Assembly (NCBI GenBank): GCA_029959195.1 | Contig: CP114117.1 | Span: forward strand, 2,356,001-2,420,000 | Direction of reading: 5' to 3' | Length of the DNA: 64,000 bases | DNA from: Dictyophora rubrovolvata | Lineage: Eukaryota > Basidiomycota > Agaricomycetes > Phallales > Phallaceae | Part shown: piece after piece, positions 25,496 to 36,209 of the stretch | Layout: each line of letters opens with the position of its first letter | Position numbering within the stretch: the stretch's first letter is position 1 | Made by a program: the position numbers and the translations under genes | Notes under the pieces: generated by a model | What the model saw: only the letters and a program-made list of their open reading frames with translations | What the model was told of the DNA's origin: nothing | Databases searched by the model: none

Positions 25496-25612
25496 GTTCC
25501 ACTCGTTTTGTGAACAAGGACGTATTCATGCAAATCATATCGTGACGAAATCGTGACGAGTCGGAAGCTTGTATTATCATGCACGTTGCCCGTGTTCCTT
25601 ATTTCCGAAACT
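25496..25612. promoter_or_regulatory. 117-bp bidirectional promoter region
   Basis: The interval between the ATG of the DUF1776 gene (minus) and the ATG of the phosphodiesterase gene (plus). It must contain both 5' leaders and the promoter core. A short repeated ATCGTGACGA/ATCGTGACGA string occurs at about 25538-25559 (ATCGTGACGAAATCGTGACGA), the most obvious candidate for a shared factor site. Confidence 0.5.
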
Positions 25613-26193
25613 ATGGGTAGGTAGTTCTTGTGGGCAATAAACCTCGTGATTTTTGAAGAATTGATGATTTGATTGTGTTTTGAGGCATCTCTCTATGGAT
25701 TGTACCCCCGAGTAGTGATCCAATTACCTTCAAACTGACAGAAATAATCACAGCCTTATCAAAGAACCGGTCTTCCCCCAGCTTTCATCCCCACATCACG
25801 CTGGCCACCTTACCTCAGTGTGTCTCTCTTGGAGAGATAACAACTTGCCTTCTCACACTCAAAGGGCCAGTTTCCATCAACTTTGAAAAAGTCCGAACGG
25901 GAGAAACTTATTTTCAATCCGTGTTTATTGCAATTGAAGCAACACAATCCGTTCTTGATTTGCACAGGCACATTCACGAAGCTCTGGACTTACAGCCAAA
26001 AACGCCCGAATTCCCTCATTTATCGCTATATTACGGGAATGAAGAGAAAGTGCAGATAGCAGAAGAGTCGTCGTCAATGCTAATGGGTGGAAATAGATCT
26101 GGTTTCCTGGCGGAAGAGATTTGGGTAGTCAATTGTGAAGGCAAGCCCGAGTCTTGGGCAATACTTGAACGAATTTGTTTGCCATTGAAATAG
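25613..26193 (+). CDS. CPD1: 2',3'-cyclic-nucleotide phosphodiesterase (CPDase, 2H family)
   Basis: Two exons (25613-25616 and 25685-26193) give 170 residues. The CPDase family (yeast Cpd1) opens cyclic phosphates, such as ADP-ribose 1'',2''-cyclic phosphate produced after tRNA splicing. The two catalytic H-x-T/S motifs are visible: FHPHITLAT and FPHLSLYYG, about 95 residues apart. The N-terminus GISLWIVPP is typical. The second exon has an in-frame stop just upstream and no ATG before the motif; ATGG|GTAGGT at 25613 supplies M-G in the right phase, so the first coding exon is 4 nt. Family assignment is firm from the paired motifs; the gene symbol is by homology. Confidence 0.83.
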
Positions 26194-26400
26194 CGCTTTT
26201 TGTATAATGTGTGTGCGTTCACCAGAGTAAGAGCTTTCCGACACGATCATTGAATATTGATGCGCCAGTACGTCATGCGTCGTTAAAAATACGCCTAATG
26301 GGCCATCAACGACCTATGACGTGAACGCGGAGAGAGCTCCTCCAGACGTCACAGGTGTTCAGCCTGAAAAGATTGGTTTTAATCACTTACACACAGCACC

Positions 26401-29222
26401 ATGCTACAATGCGTGGCTCGTCGAGCATTATCTAGCGGTAATGCCTCAACGAGACAATGTTGGACAAGATTTAGACCGTCACGGGTTGTGCGGTTCCAAC
26501 GCACTTTGACATCCGAATCGACTCCAAATCCTCAAGTCTCCTCTGCACCTCCAAAGTCGAAAGTTATCCACAGAGCGAAGCAGACTGGCAAATTCTGCGG
26601 AATACTGATAGGCTCTACGCTGGTTGGAATTGTTGTCATTGGAGGTGTTGTGTTCATTCACGACGCGTTTACGTACAGTGAAAAGCACCTGGATGGCGTT
26701 CCTTTGTCTCCGTTACAGCTTGAAGAGAGAGGCGGTCCCAAGAATCTACTTATTGCCGGACGTTTTCTTCGAGACGATGAAGATGAGGAGGCGCAAAAAC
26801 TGGCCCAGAAACCACGACTCGTCATTATTGGAGGAGGATGGGGAGTATGTATGTTACTCAATGAGCCAACCAGTCTCTCACCCTAATTTAGGCTATGAGT
26901 GTTTTGGCGACATTACAGAAAGGACTTTATCAAGTAGTACTTGTTTCTCCTGACACGTACACGACATTTACACCTCTCCTACCTTGTACGCATTGGGTTA
27001 TCTCCTCCGCTTCTCTGATTTGACTGGCGTTACTAGCTGCTGCTGTTGGTACAATCCAATTTAGAACTTTGGTAGAACCTATCCGGAAAATAATCGCTCG
27101 GTTGCGCGGATATTATATCCAAGGCAAGGCAGTTGATCTTCATATGGGCGAACAACTACTGGAGGTGGAAACTACAATGGTAAATGGCGAAACTCAAAAC
27201 ATCTATATACCGTATGGTGTTTCTTTTCGTTTATCTGCTTCCGGTCCGGGTTATTGATATTAACCTTTGAAGATATGATAAATTGGTTATCGCCTGTGGT
27301 TCTATTTCGGCCACACATGGTGTACCTGGCCTAGAGAACTGTTTCCAGCTCAAAACCGTTGCCGATGCTCGTGCCATACGCCGTAGATTATTAGGTCAAC
27401 ATTAATACGTTTATAGTTTGCCTCGAAACTAACAATTCCTACCTCAATAGATAATTTTGAGATGGCTTCGCTACCTACCACTTCCTCAGAAGATAGGCAA
27501 AAGCTTTTGAGCTTTGTGGTCTGTGGTGGAGGTCCGACTGTAAGAGACTCTTTCACATTTGGGGTTAAGTCATTAATTTTTCACGCAGGGCATTGAAACA
27601 GCGGCAGTAAGCTTCCATATTTGTCCACATTTATGTCACTTAGTTAATCATTTAGGAAATATACGACTTGTGTCAAGAAGACATCATTAACTATGTAGGT
27701 TGAATTCTGGAAACTCTTGCAACTCAAATTTTTCATTCCCAATTACCAGTTCCCGAAACGTATCCGTGAAAGGGTGTCTATTCATGTAATTCAGTCTCGT
27801 GGACATATCTTGAATACGGTTTGCATCAATCTTCTTTCTTTGCGACTATACAGTCTGACAAAAGTTTAGTACTCGGAGTCTATATCCAAATATGCTGAAG
27901 TATTAAAGTTTCATGCTATATCGCTCTTCCAAACCTAATTATGACGTTGATAGGATAAATTCCACCGCGATGGTGTCAATCTTGTCACCAACGCTAGGTA
28001 AATTCAATCATACAGACCATACGGTCACAATGGCTGATAAGTTCAGAGTTGAAGCAGTATACCCAGACAGAGTCGTCTACTCCAAGAAAGACGACACCGG
28101 AAAAGTCATCAAACATGAGATCCCAAGCAATTTCGTCTTATGGTCCACCGGCATAGCCATGAATCCATTCACTCGACGTGTTGCCGATCTTCTTCCTAAT
28201 CAAGTCCACCGAAAGGCAAGTTCAGAAGTTTACAGCGTTAAATGCTACCAGTCTAACATATCATCTCTGAAGGCCATAGAAGTTGATCCACATTTGCGCG
28301 TTGTTGGGGCACCTCTTGGAACCGTTTACGCACTGGGAGATTGTGCAACAGTGTGTCTTAATCTTAGTCTTAGTCGTTGAGCTCTTATCTCACGAATTTC
28401 TGTCAGATTGAAACTGGAATCGTCAACCACATACTTGAGTTTGTAGACGAAGCTGACAAAAACCACGATGACAGAATTGACTATGAGGAATGGCAGGCAA
28501 TGGGTATGTCGCTCCCTGCTTGAGGTGTTAGATTTTATGTCCAACTATCCGCATTCGCATTAAGTTGAAAACATCAAACGAGATTTCCCGGCGGCTAAGC
28601 AGCATATTACCCGGGTAAGTCATCTGCAGTAGATACATACGTTCGCTACGAATTATCGACTGGCATCGTAGGCAAGAGAACTCTTCGATAAATACGACTT
28701 TGATCAAGATAGCACGCTGGGCCTCAATGAATTAGCCCAATTGCTACAAGATATTGGAAACAAAATCACATCTCTTCCTGCTGTTTGTCTTTTACGTTTT
28801 GTACGGGGATAATCCGACTGATTCTTCTTTAGACTGCTCAAGCGGCATCGCAAGAGGGAAAATATCTAGGTCGCAAGCTTTCTAAAGTCGCAAAACAGGA
28901 ATCCATTCTGGCTGCCAACGGTATCCTTACTGTTGATGAAGCTGTTTCGAAACCATTCGAATATAAGCACCTGGGTAGTTTGGCCTACATAGGAAACGCT
29001 GCGGTCTTTGATTTAGGGCAGAATTACTCGCTTATGGGAGGTTTAGTATGTTGCTCTTTCTATCCTTTTCAAAACTTCGGATTTTTAATTGTTCACCAGC
29101 TGGCCATGTATGCCTGGCGCAGTGTCTATTGGAGCGAGCAGGTTTCCTCTCGAAGTAGAGCGTTACTCATGATGGACTGGGTTATCCGTGGAATTTGGGG
29201 ACGCGATCTATCTAGATTGTGA
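26401..29222 (+). CDS. NDE1: external alternative NADH dehydrogenase with EF-hands (type II, mitochondrial)
   Basis: Seventeen exons run from 26401-26844 to a last exon ending 29222, giving roughly 690 residues. Type II NADH dehydrogenases pass electrons from NADH to ubiquinone without pumping protons. Seen: a basic presequence, one membrane span (GILIGSTLVGIVVIGGVVFI), two dinucleotide folds (LVIIGGGWG and VVCGGGPTGIETAAE), and an insert with two EF-hand loops, DKNHDDRIDYEEW and DFDQDSTLGLNELA, both with calcium ligands in place. That architecture matches the calcium-responsive, outward-facing NDE enzymes of fungi and plants. The exon at 27589-27606 is 18 nt (GIETAA). The intron after 28215 starts with GC (AAAG|GCAAGT). 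It is convergent with CLP1, with 85 bp between stops. Confidence 0.95.
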
Positions 29223-29307
29223 AGTATTCAATGTGGCAACTAATGACATGCAATGCGAAATATATTACATAAGGATAAGGGGAAGTGTGTCTGTAGATTA
29301 ATTTCGT

Positions 29308-31210
29308 TCACTCTTGCCATTCTAGTGTTCCTGTTATGGCTATACGGCCTTGTAAGGATATTGGCGCGGGTGAAAGGACGGTCATTTGTTTTGCTTTTAT
29401 ATCGATTGCGGTACTATGAAAAGGCTCAATGTTACATGCTTGTCGCAATGAAATAAGGGATACGTACATTACTAAGAAACCAACAACATCGCTCTCCAAA
29501 ATCGCAGCATCATCAACCTGCTTTTCATCTTTCTGAGGTAATAGTGCAAGGACAGAGTTTAGCAATCCCGAACCACTTTGCGCAGGGTCAACCAGGACGG
29601 GTTGCATTTCTGATATCACTCTAGATGCTCCTACAGGAAGAGCAGATGTGGGCGCCATAGCAGCTGGGAGAAGTCGATGATGAGAATTAGCTGAGCATTA
29701 TATGATTCGAGCGATCACCTTCGCCTATTCGATATATCTTCAAATCTCCAAAGTCAAGAACAAAGGAGTGCGGAGAAAGCGAGAGTTCTTCGACAGCTTC
29801 CTCGCCTGCCGGCACTGTTGACGATAAAGGCCGTGATTGACCATATAAATACGTATGCAGTTGCAGGGTATTCACACGCGAACGATAGGCAAAGTCGAGG
29901 TCCACTACCTAAAAGAAATATTTCTGAGAATAGAGCTATCACAGGAACAACTGTTATTCACTCCTCCCGATTTGGGGATTTTGACCACCGCAAGTTTATC
30001 TCCAAATTCTCGCCGCATCTCTACGTTAAGCTTCTCATGGCCGATGACGATGATGACATTCACTGTTCAAACAAACAGTACATCAAGAACAATTACTGAC
30101 GTATGAGAACTCTAATATACTGACCATTCAAGAGGTTAACGCAATTTTTTATGAACGGGTACCGTTCCGTTGATTTAGTACTCGGCGTGGAGTAGTTAGC
30201 CGGAGTATCGATAATGATACCACCACAAGCTCCTGTAGTGTTATGTTAGGCTGGCAATAAAATAGGAGATGTCCGGGAACGGTTCAACCTAAAGGGTCGT
30301 TTTTCAAACGGGTATTGATCTTCTCGGCCAGAATTTGCGAATACTTTTCCATCAGCTTTGGGTTTCGTCCGATTACTACATGTCCGAACCAATATGCAAT
30401 TGGGAGCAATGTGTAAGATGCTGTAGCAGTGGGTGCCGAAGTCGCAGAGGACCCTAAAGGATATGCAGGGGATGAAGTCGGAATTGGCGTACTCAATGGA
30501 GCGGCAGATATGGTACCGGGAACCGTCCACGCGCCCTTATAAAACTAATTAGAATCTGTGTCGGGACCAGGAAATAGTCTGATTTGGTCACCTCATTAGG
30601 ATCAAGATTCACTAGCATCGGACTCCACCGTTGACCGGTACGCGTAGCATAGTTGGCCAGAATTTTACATACTGTAGTTTTCCCCGAGTTCTCTGGACCA
30701 ATTATAAGTATCCGGGGTGGCTGTTTTTCTGCATCTGTCAGAGTTCCAGAGTCAGGGGAGCATTTGTGGGCCCTGCGTGCTTTTATTCTCATCTGCTCGA
30801 ATGCCAAATGTAGATTTGCGTAAGCTATCATAGGTGTCTCCTCAGATATATATTCAGTTGATGGTCGGCCTATAACGTACAGGGCAGAAGTAAGTATGTT
30901 TATTCACCAGTAGATGAGTAAATGAACGTATCTCAAGTGTACATCCCTGCCAGGTGAAGATAGCTGCCTTGCATTCTGAACCAAATAAGTATGCCTTGTT
31001 TACCGCTAGCTCATATCCAAAAACTTCTGCATAACCAGAAATAAGCTAGATATGTCTATTAAGATACAACCATCGCAATAAACCAAGGTAAGCTGCAGCT
31101 CAACTCACCTTGATTACCAGCGTTGCGTTTGGCTCGAGCTCAAAGCGATATTCTGTTCCGGAATCTAATTTCCACTCTTTTCTGTCATTGATTTGGGAAT
31201 CAGATTGCAT
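29308..31210 (-). CDS. CLP1: mRNA 3'-end processing factor Clp1 (polynucleotide kinase fold)
   Basis: Nine exons run from 31108-31210 to a last exon ending 29308. Clp1 belongs to cleavage factor IA in pre-mRNA cleavage and polyadenylation; animal Clp1 is also an RNA 5' kinase in tRNA splicing. Domains seen: an N-terminal beta domain ([19 protein letters not shown]), the P-loop [26 protein letters not shown] and NLDPNE, a kinase-like centre ([32 protein letters not shown]), and a C-terminal domain ending EWQE. The ATG at 31210 gives [18 protein letters not shown] in frame. Introns at 29694-29760 and elsewhere are GT-AG. It is divergent from the Surf1 gene, 132 bp between ATGs. Confidence 0.93.
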
Positions 31211-31342
31211 TACTATAATTTATCCAGCGGATTCTATAAACAAGAACTCGTTTGGTTGGTTACCAGCGATCCCAATTTCAGTCTCTTCAAGAAAATCAAC
31301 GATTACATAAGATTGATTACCTCAGAACAGAAAATCAACTTT

Positions 31343-32389
31343 ATGCGACACTTGCTGAGGGCCTTTCGAACATCTTGTCATGGGAAGATTAACTTTGGAC
31401 AAACAAGAAATAGGTCAATATTTGCAAAATGGCATGAAAAACTTGATTTCCCAACTCCTACAAGAACACGAATAACCCCCTCTGTCCTCGTTATTGGTTG
31501 CATCCCAATTTTCACCTTTTGCCTGGGAGCATGGCAGCTCCGCAGACTAAAATGGAAACTAAGCCTAACTGAGCAACTAAATAGTCAGGTAGACCGCGAA
31601 CCTTTGGATCTTCCGGATGTTGTCAAGTGCGCATCTTTGCTTGGTTGGGTTGAACGCAGTCGGGCTTTAACCTCCTTGGTTTCTCATTTTTCAGCTTGGA
31701 TATTTTGCCGGAATTTGAATTTCGAAAGTTTAATGCAGAAGGGACCTGGGATCATTCGCGTCCAGTGCTTTTAGGTCCTAAGTCTAAAGACGGTGTGCAA
31801 GGTTACCAGTTGATTACACCTCTTGTCCGGCGGGATGGGTCCACTATTTTAGTTGATCGAGGTTTCGTTTCGAGAAACTTTACTTCGGGCCGTCAAATCA
31901 AAGATGTTTTTTGCCCGACAGGCAATGTCAAAATTTTGGGCATATTACGGACCAAGCTGCAGAATAAAAATCTCTTTACTCCGGAGAACAAACCAGAAAC
32001 GGGAGAATGGTATTGGTTCGATCTCAATCAGCTCGCTGAATATTTTGGCAAGAATAATAAAGCTCTTCAGCCCGTTTTTCTCGAAGAAGTTTTCGGTTTG
32101 TTATTTAATTTCTTTCTTTCTTTTCCCGTGTTGTCTAATAATTTGATTAGATGGCAATACGGGCCAGATTGCAGATATGATAGCCAAAGGGATCCCAGTC
32201 GGCCGGTCAAGTCAAATTGAGCTTCGCAATATGCATGCAACGTATGCTGTCACGTGGTAATCCCTTTCTTTAGAACGTATGCCCACTCTGATAATTCTCC
32301 CTTTAAGGTTTTCGTTATCCTTTGCTACGACACTCATGTTTATCGGTATGGTACGAAAGAGAAGAGTACAAACCAAGAGATTAGTATAA
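31343..32389 (+). CDS. SHY1: cytochrome c oxidase assembly protein Surf1/Shy1
   Basis: Four exons (31343-31626, 31695-32095, 32151-32256, 32308-32389) close to 290 residues. Surf1 is an inner-membrane protein that helps insert haem a and mature Cox1 during complex IV assembly. The presequence is basic (MRHLLRAFRTSCHGKINFG). The first span reads VLVIGCIPIFTFCLGAWQL followed by the QLRRLKWK signature. Then comes the intermembrane domain with VQGYQLITPLVR and ILVDRGFVS, and the second span near the C-terminus (FSLSFATTLMFIGMV). Two introns in the 3' part were placed by phase; the last exon restores the second membrane span. The gene is convergent with the tryptophan synthase gene, 93 bp between stops. 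Confidence 0.93.
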
Positions 32390-32482
32390 TCAAAACATTA
32401 CTACAATATGTATATACCAATCGACGGGTGCAGGAGCATTTTCTCAAGAAATATATGCGGCGAGCATTGGCTCTATTAGACT

Positions 32483-35199
32483 CTATTCTATATGCCAGTC
32501 AAGCTTATCCGCCCATTTTCCGGGTAGTAGTTCCGAGATTTGTTGTACATCCTTGTCTCCACGACCAGAAAGGCACTAAAAAAATAAGCAGCATTATTGA
32601 AGTGATCATGTCACAAACAGAAGCAAGAATGACTTACGATAACAACATCAGAACCCTTCGGCAGTGTCTTAGCCAAATTGACGGCACCCCAGATAGCATG
32701 AGACGATTCCAGAGCAGGAATAATTCCTTCTAATTGCGTGCACAATCGAAAGCCTCGGAGAGCATCCTCATCAGTCGCCACAATGTATTCAGCTCTCCCG
32801 GAGTCCTTCAGCCAGGCATGCTCAGGCCCGACACCTGGATAATCTAAGCCGGCACTGATAGAATGCGTCTCGATGATTTGACCCGTCGGTGACTGCAAAA
32901 GGTACGTTCGGACGCCATGTAACACACCGGGTGTTCCTAGAGCAAGTGTGGCGCTGTGAAAGGCCGTATCAACCCCTACAAAACGTAGTTTAAGCAGGCG
33001 AGAGGAAACAAAAGTTCAGAATTTGCAAAATACCTTCCCCACCAGCCTCCACTCCGACCAAACGTACATTCTTTTCTTGAATGAAATCATAGAAAGTTCC
33101 GATGGCATTACTTCCACCGCCTACACAAGCAACAACAACATCGGGTAATTTGCCTCGGGCTTCGTTCAATTGCGACTTAATTTCGCGACCTATGACTCGT
33201 TGAAAGTCTCTAACAATTGTAGGGAAGGGATGAGGACCAATGGCCGACCCGACGAGATAATGGGTGGTTGCGAGGTTGGTTACCCAGTCTCGCATGGCTT
33301 CGTTAATCGCGTCCTTCAAGGTATTGGATCCTGACGACACCGGGATAACCTAGATGATGTACGTATCAAACCAAGCATGGAATACAAATGAACTATGTTT
33401 TCTATACCTTGCCACCAAGCATTCGGATACGGAATACATTAAGGGCCTGTCGCCGGACATCTTCTGCCCCCATGTAAATGACACACTCCATACCAAACCG
33501 TGCACAAACAGTAGCTGTGGCAACACCATGTTGACCAGCACCTGTTTCGGCAATGATACGTTTCTTTCCAAGTCGTTTGGCAAGAAGAATCTAAACGCGA
33601 CAAGATTTAGCATCGTAGTGGACGGAAGAAGTTTGTTTATACCTGTCCAATGGCATTATTGATCTTGTGGGAACCGGTATGATTCCTAGTAAGACAAGCT
33701 CTCAGAAAACAGAAACGGTGATCAGGTTTTAAGACTCGACTGACAAATCTTCGCGTTTGAACCAGATGTTTGCACCACCAGCGTGTTCGGTCAGTCGCTC
33801 CGCAAGGTAAAGTTTGGAAGGACGGTTCATATAACCATACAAACTTTCAAATTCCTTCCAGAACTCTGGATCAGCTGACGCAAGTTTGTGAGCTTCTTCG
33901 AGTTCGACAAGGCAATCGACCAAAGCCTCAGGGACATATTGGCCACCGAATTGGCCAAACCGGGGAGGTAAACTAGAGAGTTGAGGGAGAACGCGAGTAG
34001 CTACGGAAGACAACGACTTGACTCCTTGATTGATTTTATCGACAGCGTTTCCAGCAACATTTCCCAGAGCATTTTTGACCTGCGTTACAGTGGATGTTTC
34101 AGAAGACGCGGTAATTTTCGCACAAAATCCTCGGATATTCTCGTAGATCTGATCTGTAGGCGATTGTTTAATGACGGTGACGATACGGCTTCCAACTACA
34201 ACGCCATCCGCGCCAGAGTCCGTTACATACTGGAAATGGTCATGATTAGCTACGCCGAATCCGACAGCAAGATACGCGTCAGTATAGGCGCGAATACGGG
34301 AGAGCATATCCGGTAATTCGTTGTTTATTCTAACTTTATCAGATGACCCAGTCGTTCCCATCTATATAATAATGATGTGGGTTCTGAGATGTGTAAAGGT
34401 ACGGTGATGTGATGACGGCACATACTCGAGAAACGACGTAAATGAAAGAGTCAGCGATGGAGGCTAACAGTTTGACTCGAGAAAGTGAGGTGGAAGGTGC
34501 AACCAAAGGGACGTATGATAAGCTGAAGGTGGATCGGAATGTCAATTTGGAATGAGACTGGGAGGAAGGCTACATACTCGTTGGATGCGCAAAGCTCCCG
34601 AAAGTAGCCAGCTTCTTCGGGAGGAAGGTCGACTACTATAAAACCACTAGCGCCAGCTTCTTTGGCCTCTTTGATAGCCCTCTCCTCACCATGGGCAAGA
34701 ATGGGGTTATAGTACCCTAGTGAAATTTAACCCAACTTTGGAGAGTAACGACGGAGCATACAGACAGACCCATTAATAAAATAGGGATTCTGAGGCCCTG
34801 CTGGCGCGCAGTTTTCACATATTCGATACATGTCGAAAACTCAATTTTGTTTTTAAGAGCAATCTGTGGGTGCCGCGTTCGAAAATTTTATCATTTAAGG
34901 TGAATGACTGCAAACATACGGTGTTCGACTCCTGGATGGTCGGGCCATCTGCGATGGGATCGCTGAAAGGCATCCCAAGTTCTACAATGTCCGTACCACC
35001 TTCTTGCATCGCGAGCAAGATGGGCACCGTTGCATCTTTAGTTGGATAACCGGCGGTGACGAAGGAAACGAGACACGCTTTTCCCTTAATACATATTTAA
35101 AAAGAGCCTGTTATTAGAAAATGAAATACAGAGAGATAAATGACTAGGTCTTACTTTGGCTTTTTTGTCCGCGAAAACCTTCCTCAGTGTTTCAGTCAT
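32483..35199 (-). CDS. TRP5: bifunctional tryptophan synthase (alpha-beta fusion)
   Basis: Eleven exons start with 35155-35199, 34920-35084, 34770-34863, 34578-34716 and 34426-34522, and end at 32483. The enzyme converts indole-3-glycerol phosphate and serine to tryptophan. The alpha domain comes first ([41 protein letters not shown]), then a linker of about 40 residues ([18 protein letters not shown]), then the beta domain ([20 protein letters not shown]). The PLP lysine lies in [18 protein letters not shown], the phosphate-binding loop is GGGSNAIG, and the C-terminus [18 protein letters not shown] is typical. This is the standard fungal domain order. All exon phases examined close. Confidence 0.96.
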
Positions 35200-36209
35200 T
35201 TGAGATGCAGGTCTGAGTCAAATCCTTGGAGTCACGATCTTAATTTTTTTCCTTGGCTATATAACTGACAGGCGCCAACCACACGCCCTACATTCAAAGC
35301 ACCTACATTCAAAGCACTCGCTAATGCTATTTATGTAAAAACCTGCCTTTTCGAAGACAATACCTGTCGGGAATATAAAAACGCCATGCGATGTACATAA
35401 TTACATTAATCGGTATCAGAATGGCCGACGAACTGCGTGGAAGGGCCGTTTGACTCTCACCAGCCGTTTTGCTGAAAAAAGAAACGGACGGCCCTGTTTT
35501 CCTGTATATACCTCTGCCAATTGAAGCAAAGTTGTTTCTATCGCATCCAATGAGAGGAGCGTAAGGATGTTAAAAGTGGCTGAGCGAGCGTAAAGCATCG
35601 TACAATTGTAAAGACTCTGGGGGATTCGCCGAAAGAGGAAAGAGCCCAAATTAATGGGACCAGTTCCATCTCAAAAGGTTGACACTAGCTTCTTCTACGC
35701 GCTACGGGGCTCCTACTCGACTATTTGACCTCACTGTCCATGATAGGATCATCACATAGATGTAGAGAAACCGGCACGGTGATCTACATTATCAACGCTC
35801 GTGACTTTGTTCTGGACTCGGCGGGCACTCGGCAGGCACTTGCCGATCTGAGATCAACATCCGTCTGATTTTGCACGTCTGACTGTTATGCACTCCTTGA
35901 CAATGTGATCTGGGGCTGACTGTAACAGTGGTCGGCTTTTATGGCCTATTTTCATCCCATAGGTTACTTTCTCTCATGGAAACAAGGCTGAGGTAGCTGA
36001 ACGGTGTCAATGAGCAGCCGTAGATTCCTGTGCAGGTAAGTGTGTAAATTTGTTTTGATTTTGAAATGAAGAGGTAATCCGAAAATGTATGGAATAGAAT
36101 AATAGCGCTGGGATTGCCATTCGCCGATGATCTATAAGATGGGAGGCGTCATCGTGGGAGTCGAGCAAGTGACGCTGTTCTACCCCCTAAAGCTTGACCG
36201 TGTGCGATC
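35200..36209. other. intergenic, TRP5 upstream region and 5' flank of monooxygenase
   Basis: No gene is supported in this 1.0 kb divergent interval. It holds the promoter regions of TRP5 and the FAD monooxygenase and a perfect 15-bp tandem duplication at 35287-35316. Confidence 0.45.
35287..35316. repeat. perfect 15-bp tandem duplication
   Basis: The unit CCTACATTCAAAGCA occurs twice head to tail with no mismatch. It lies about 90-115 bp upstream of the TRP5 ATG and could be a recent slippage event or a doubled promoter element. Confidence 0.85.

Noticed and set aside
35416-35649. 77-codon minus-strand frame upstream of TRP5
   Set aside because: No conserved motif, poor codon composition and location in a promoter region.
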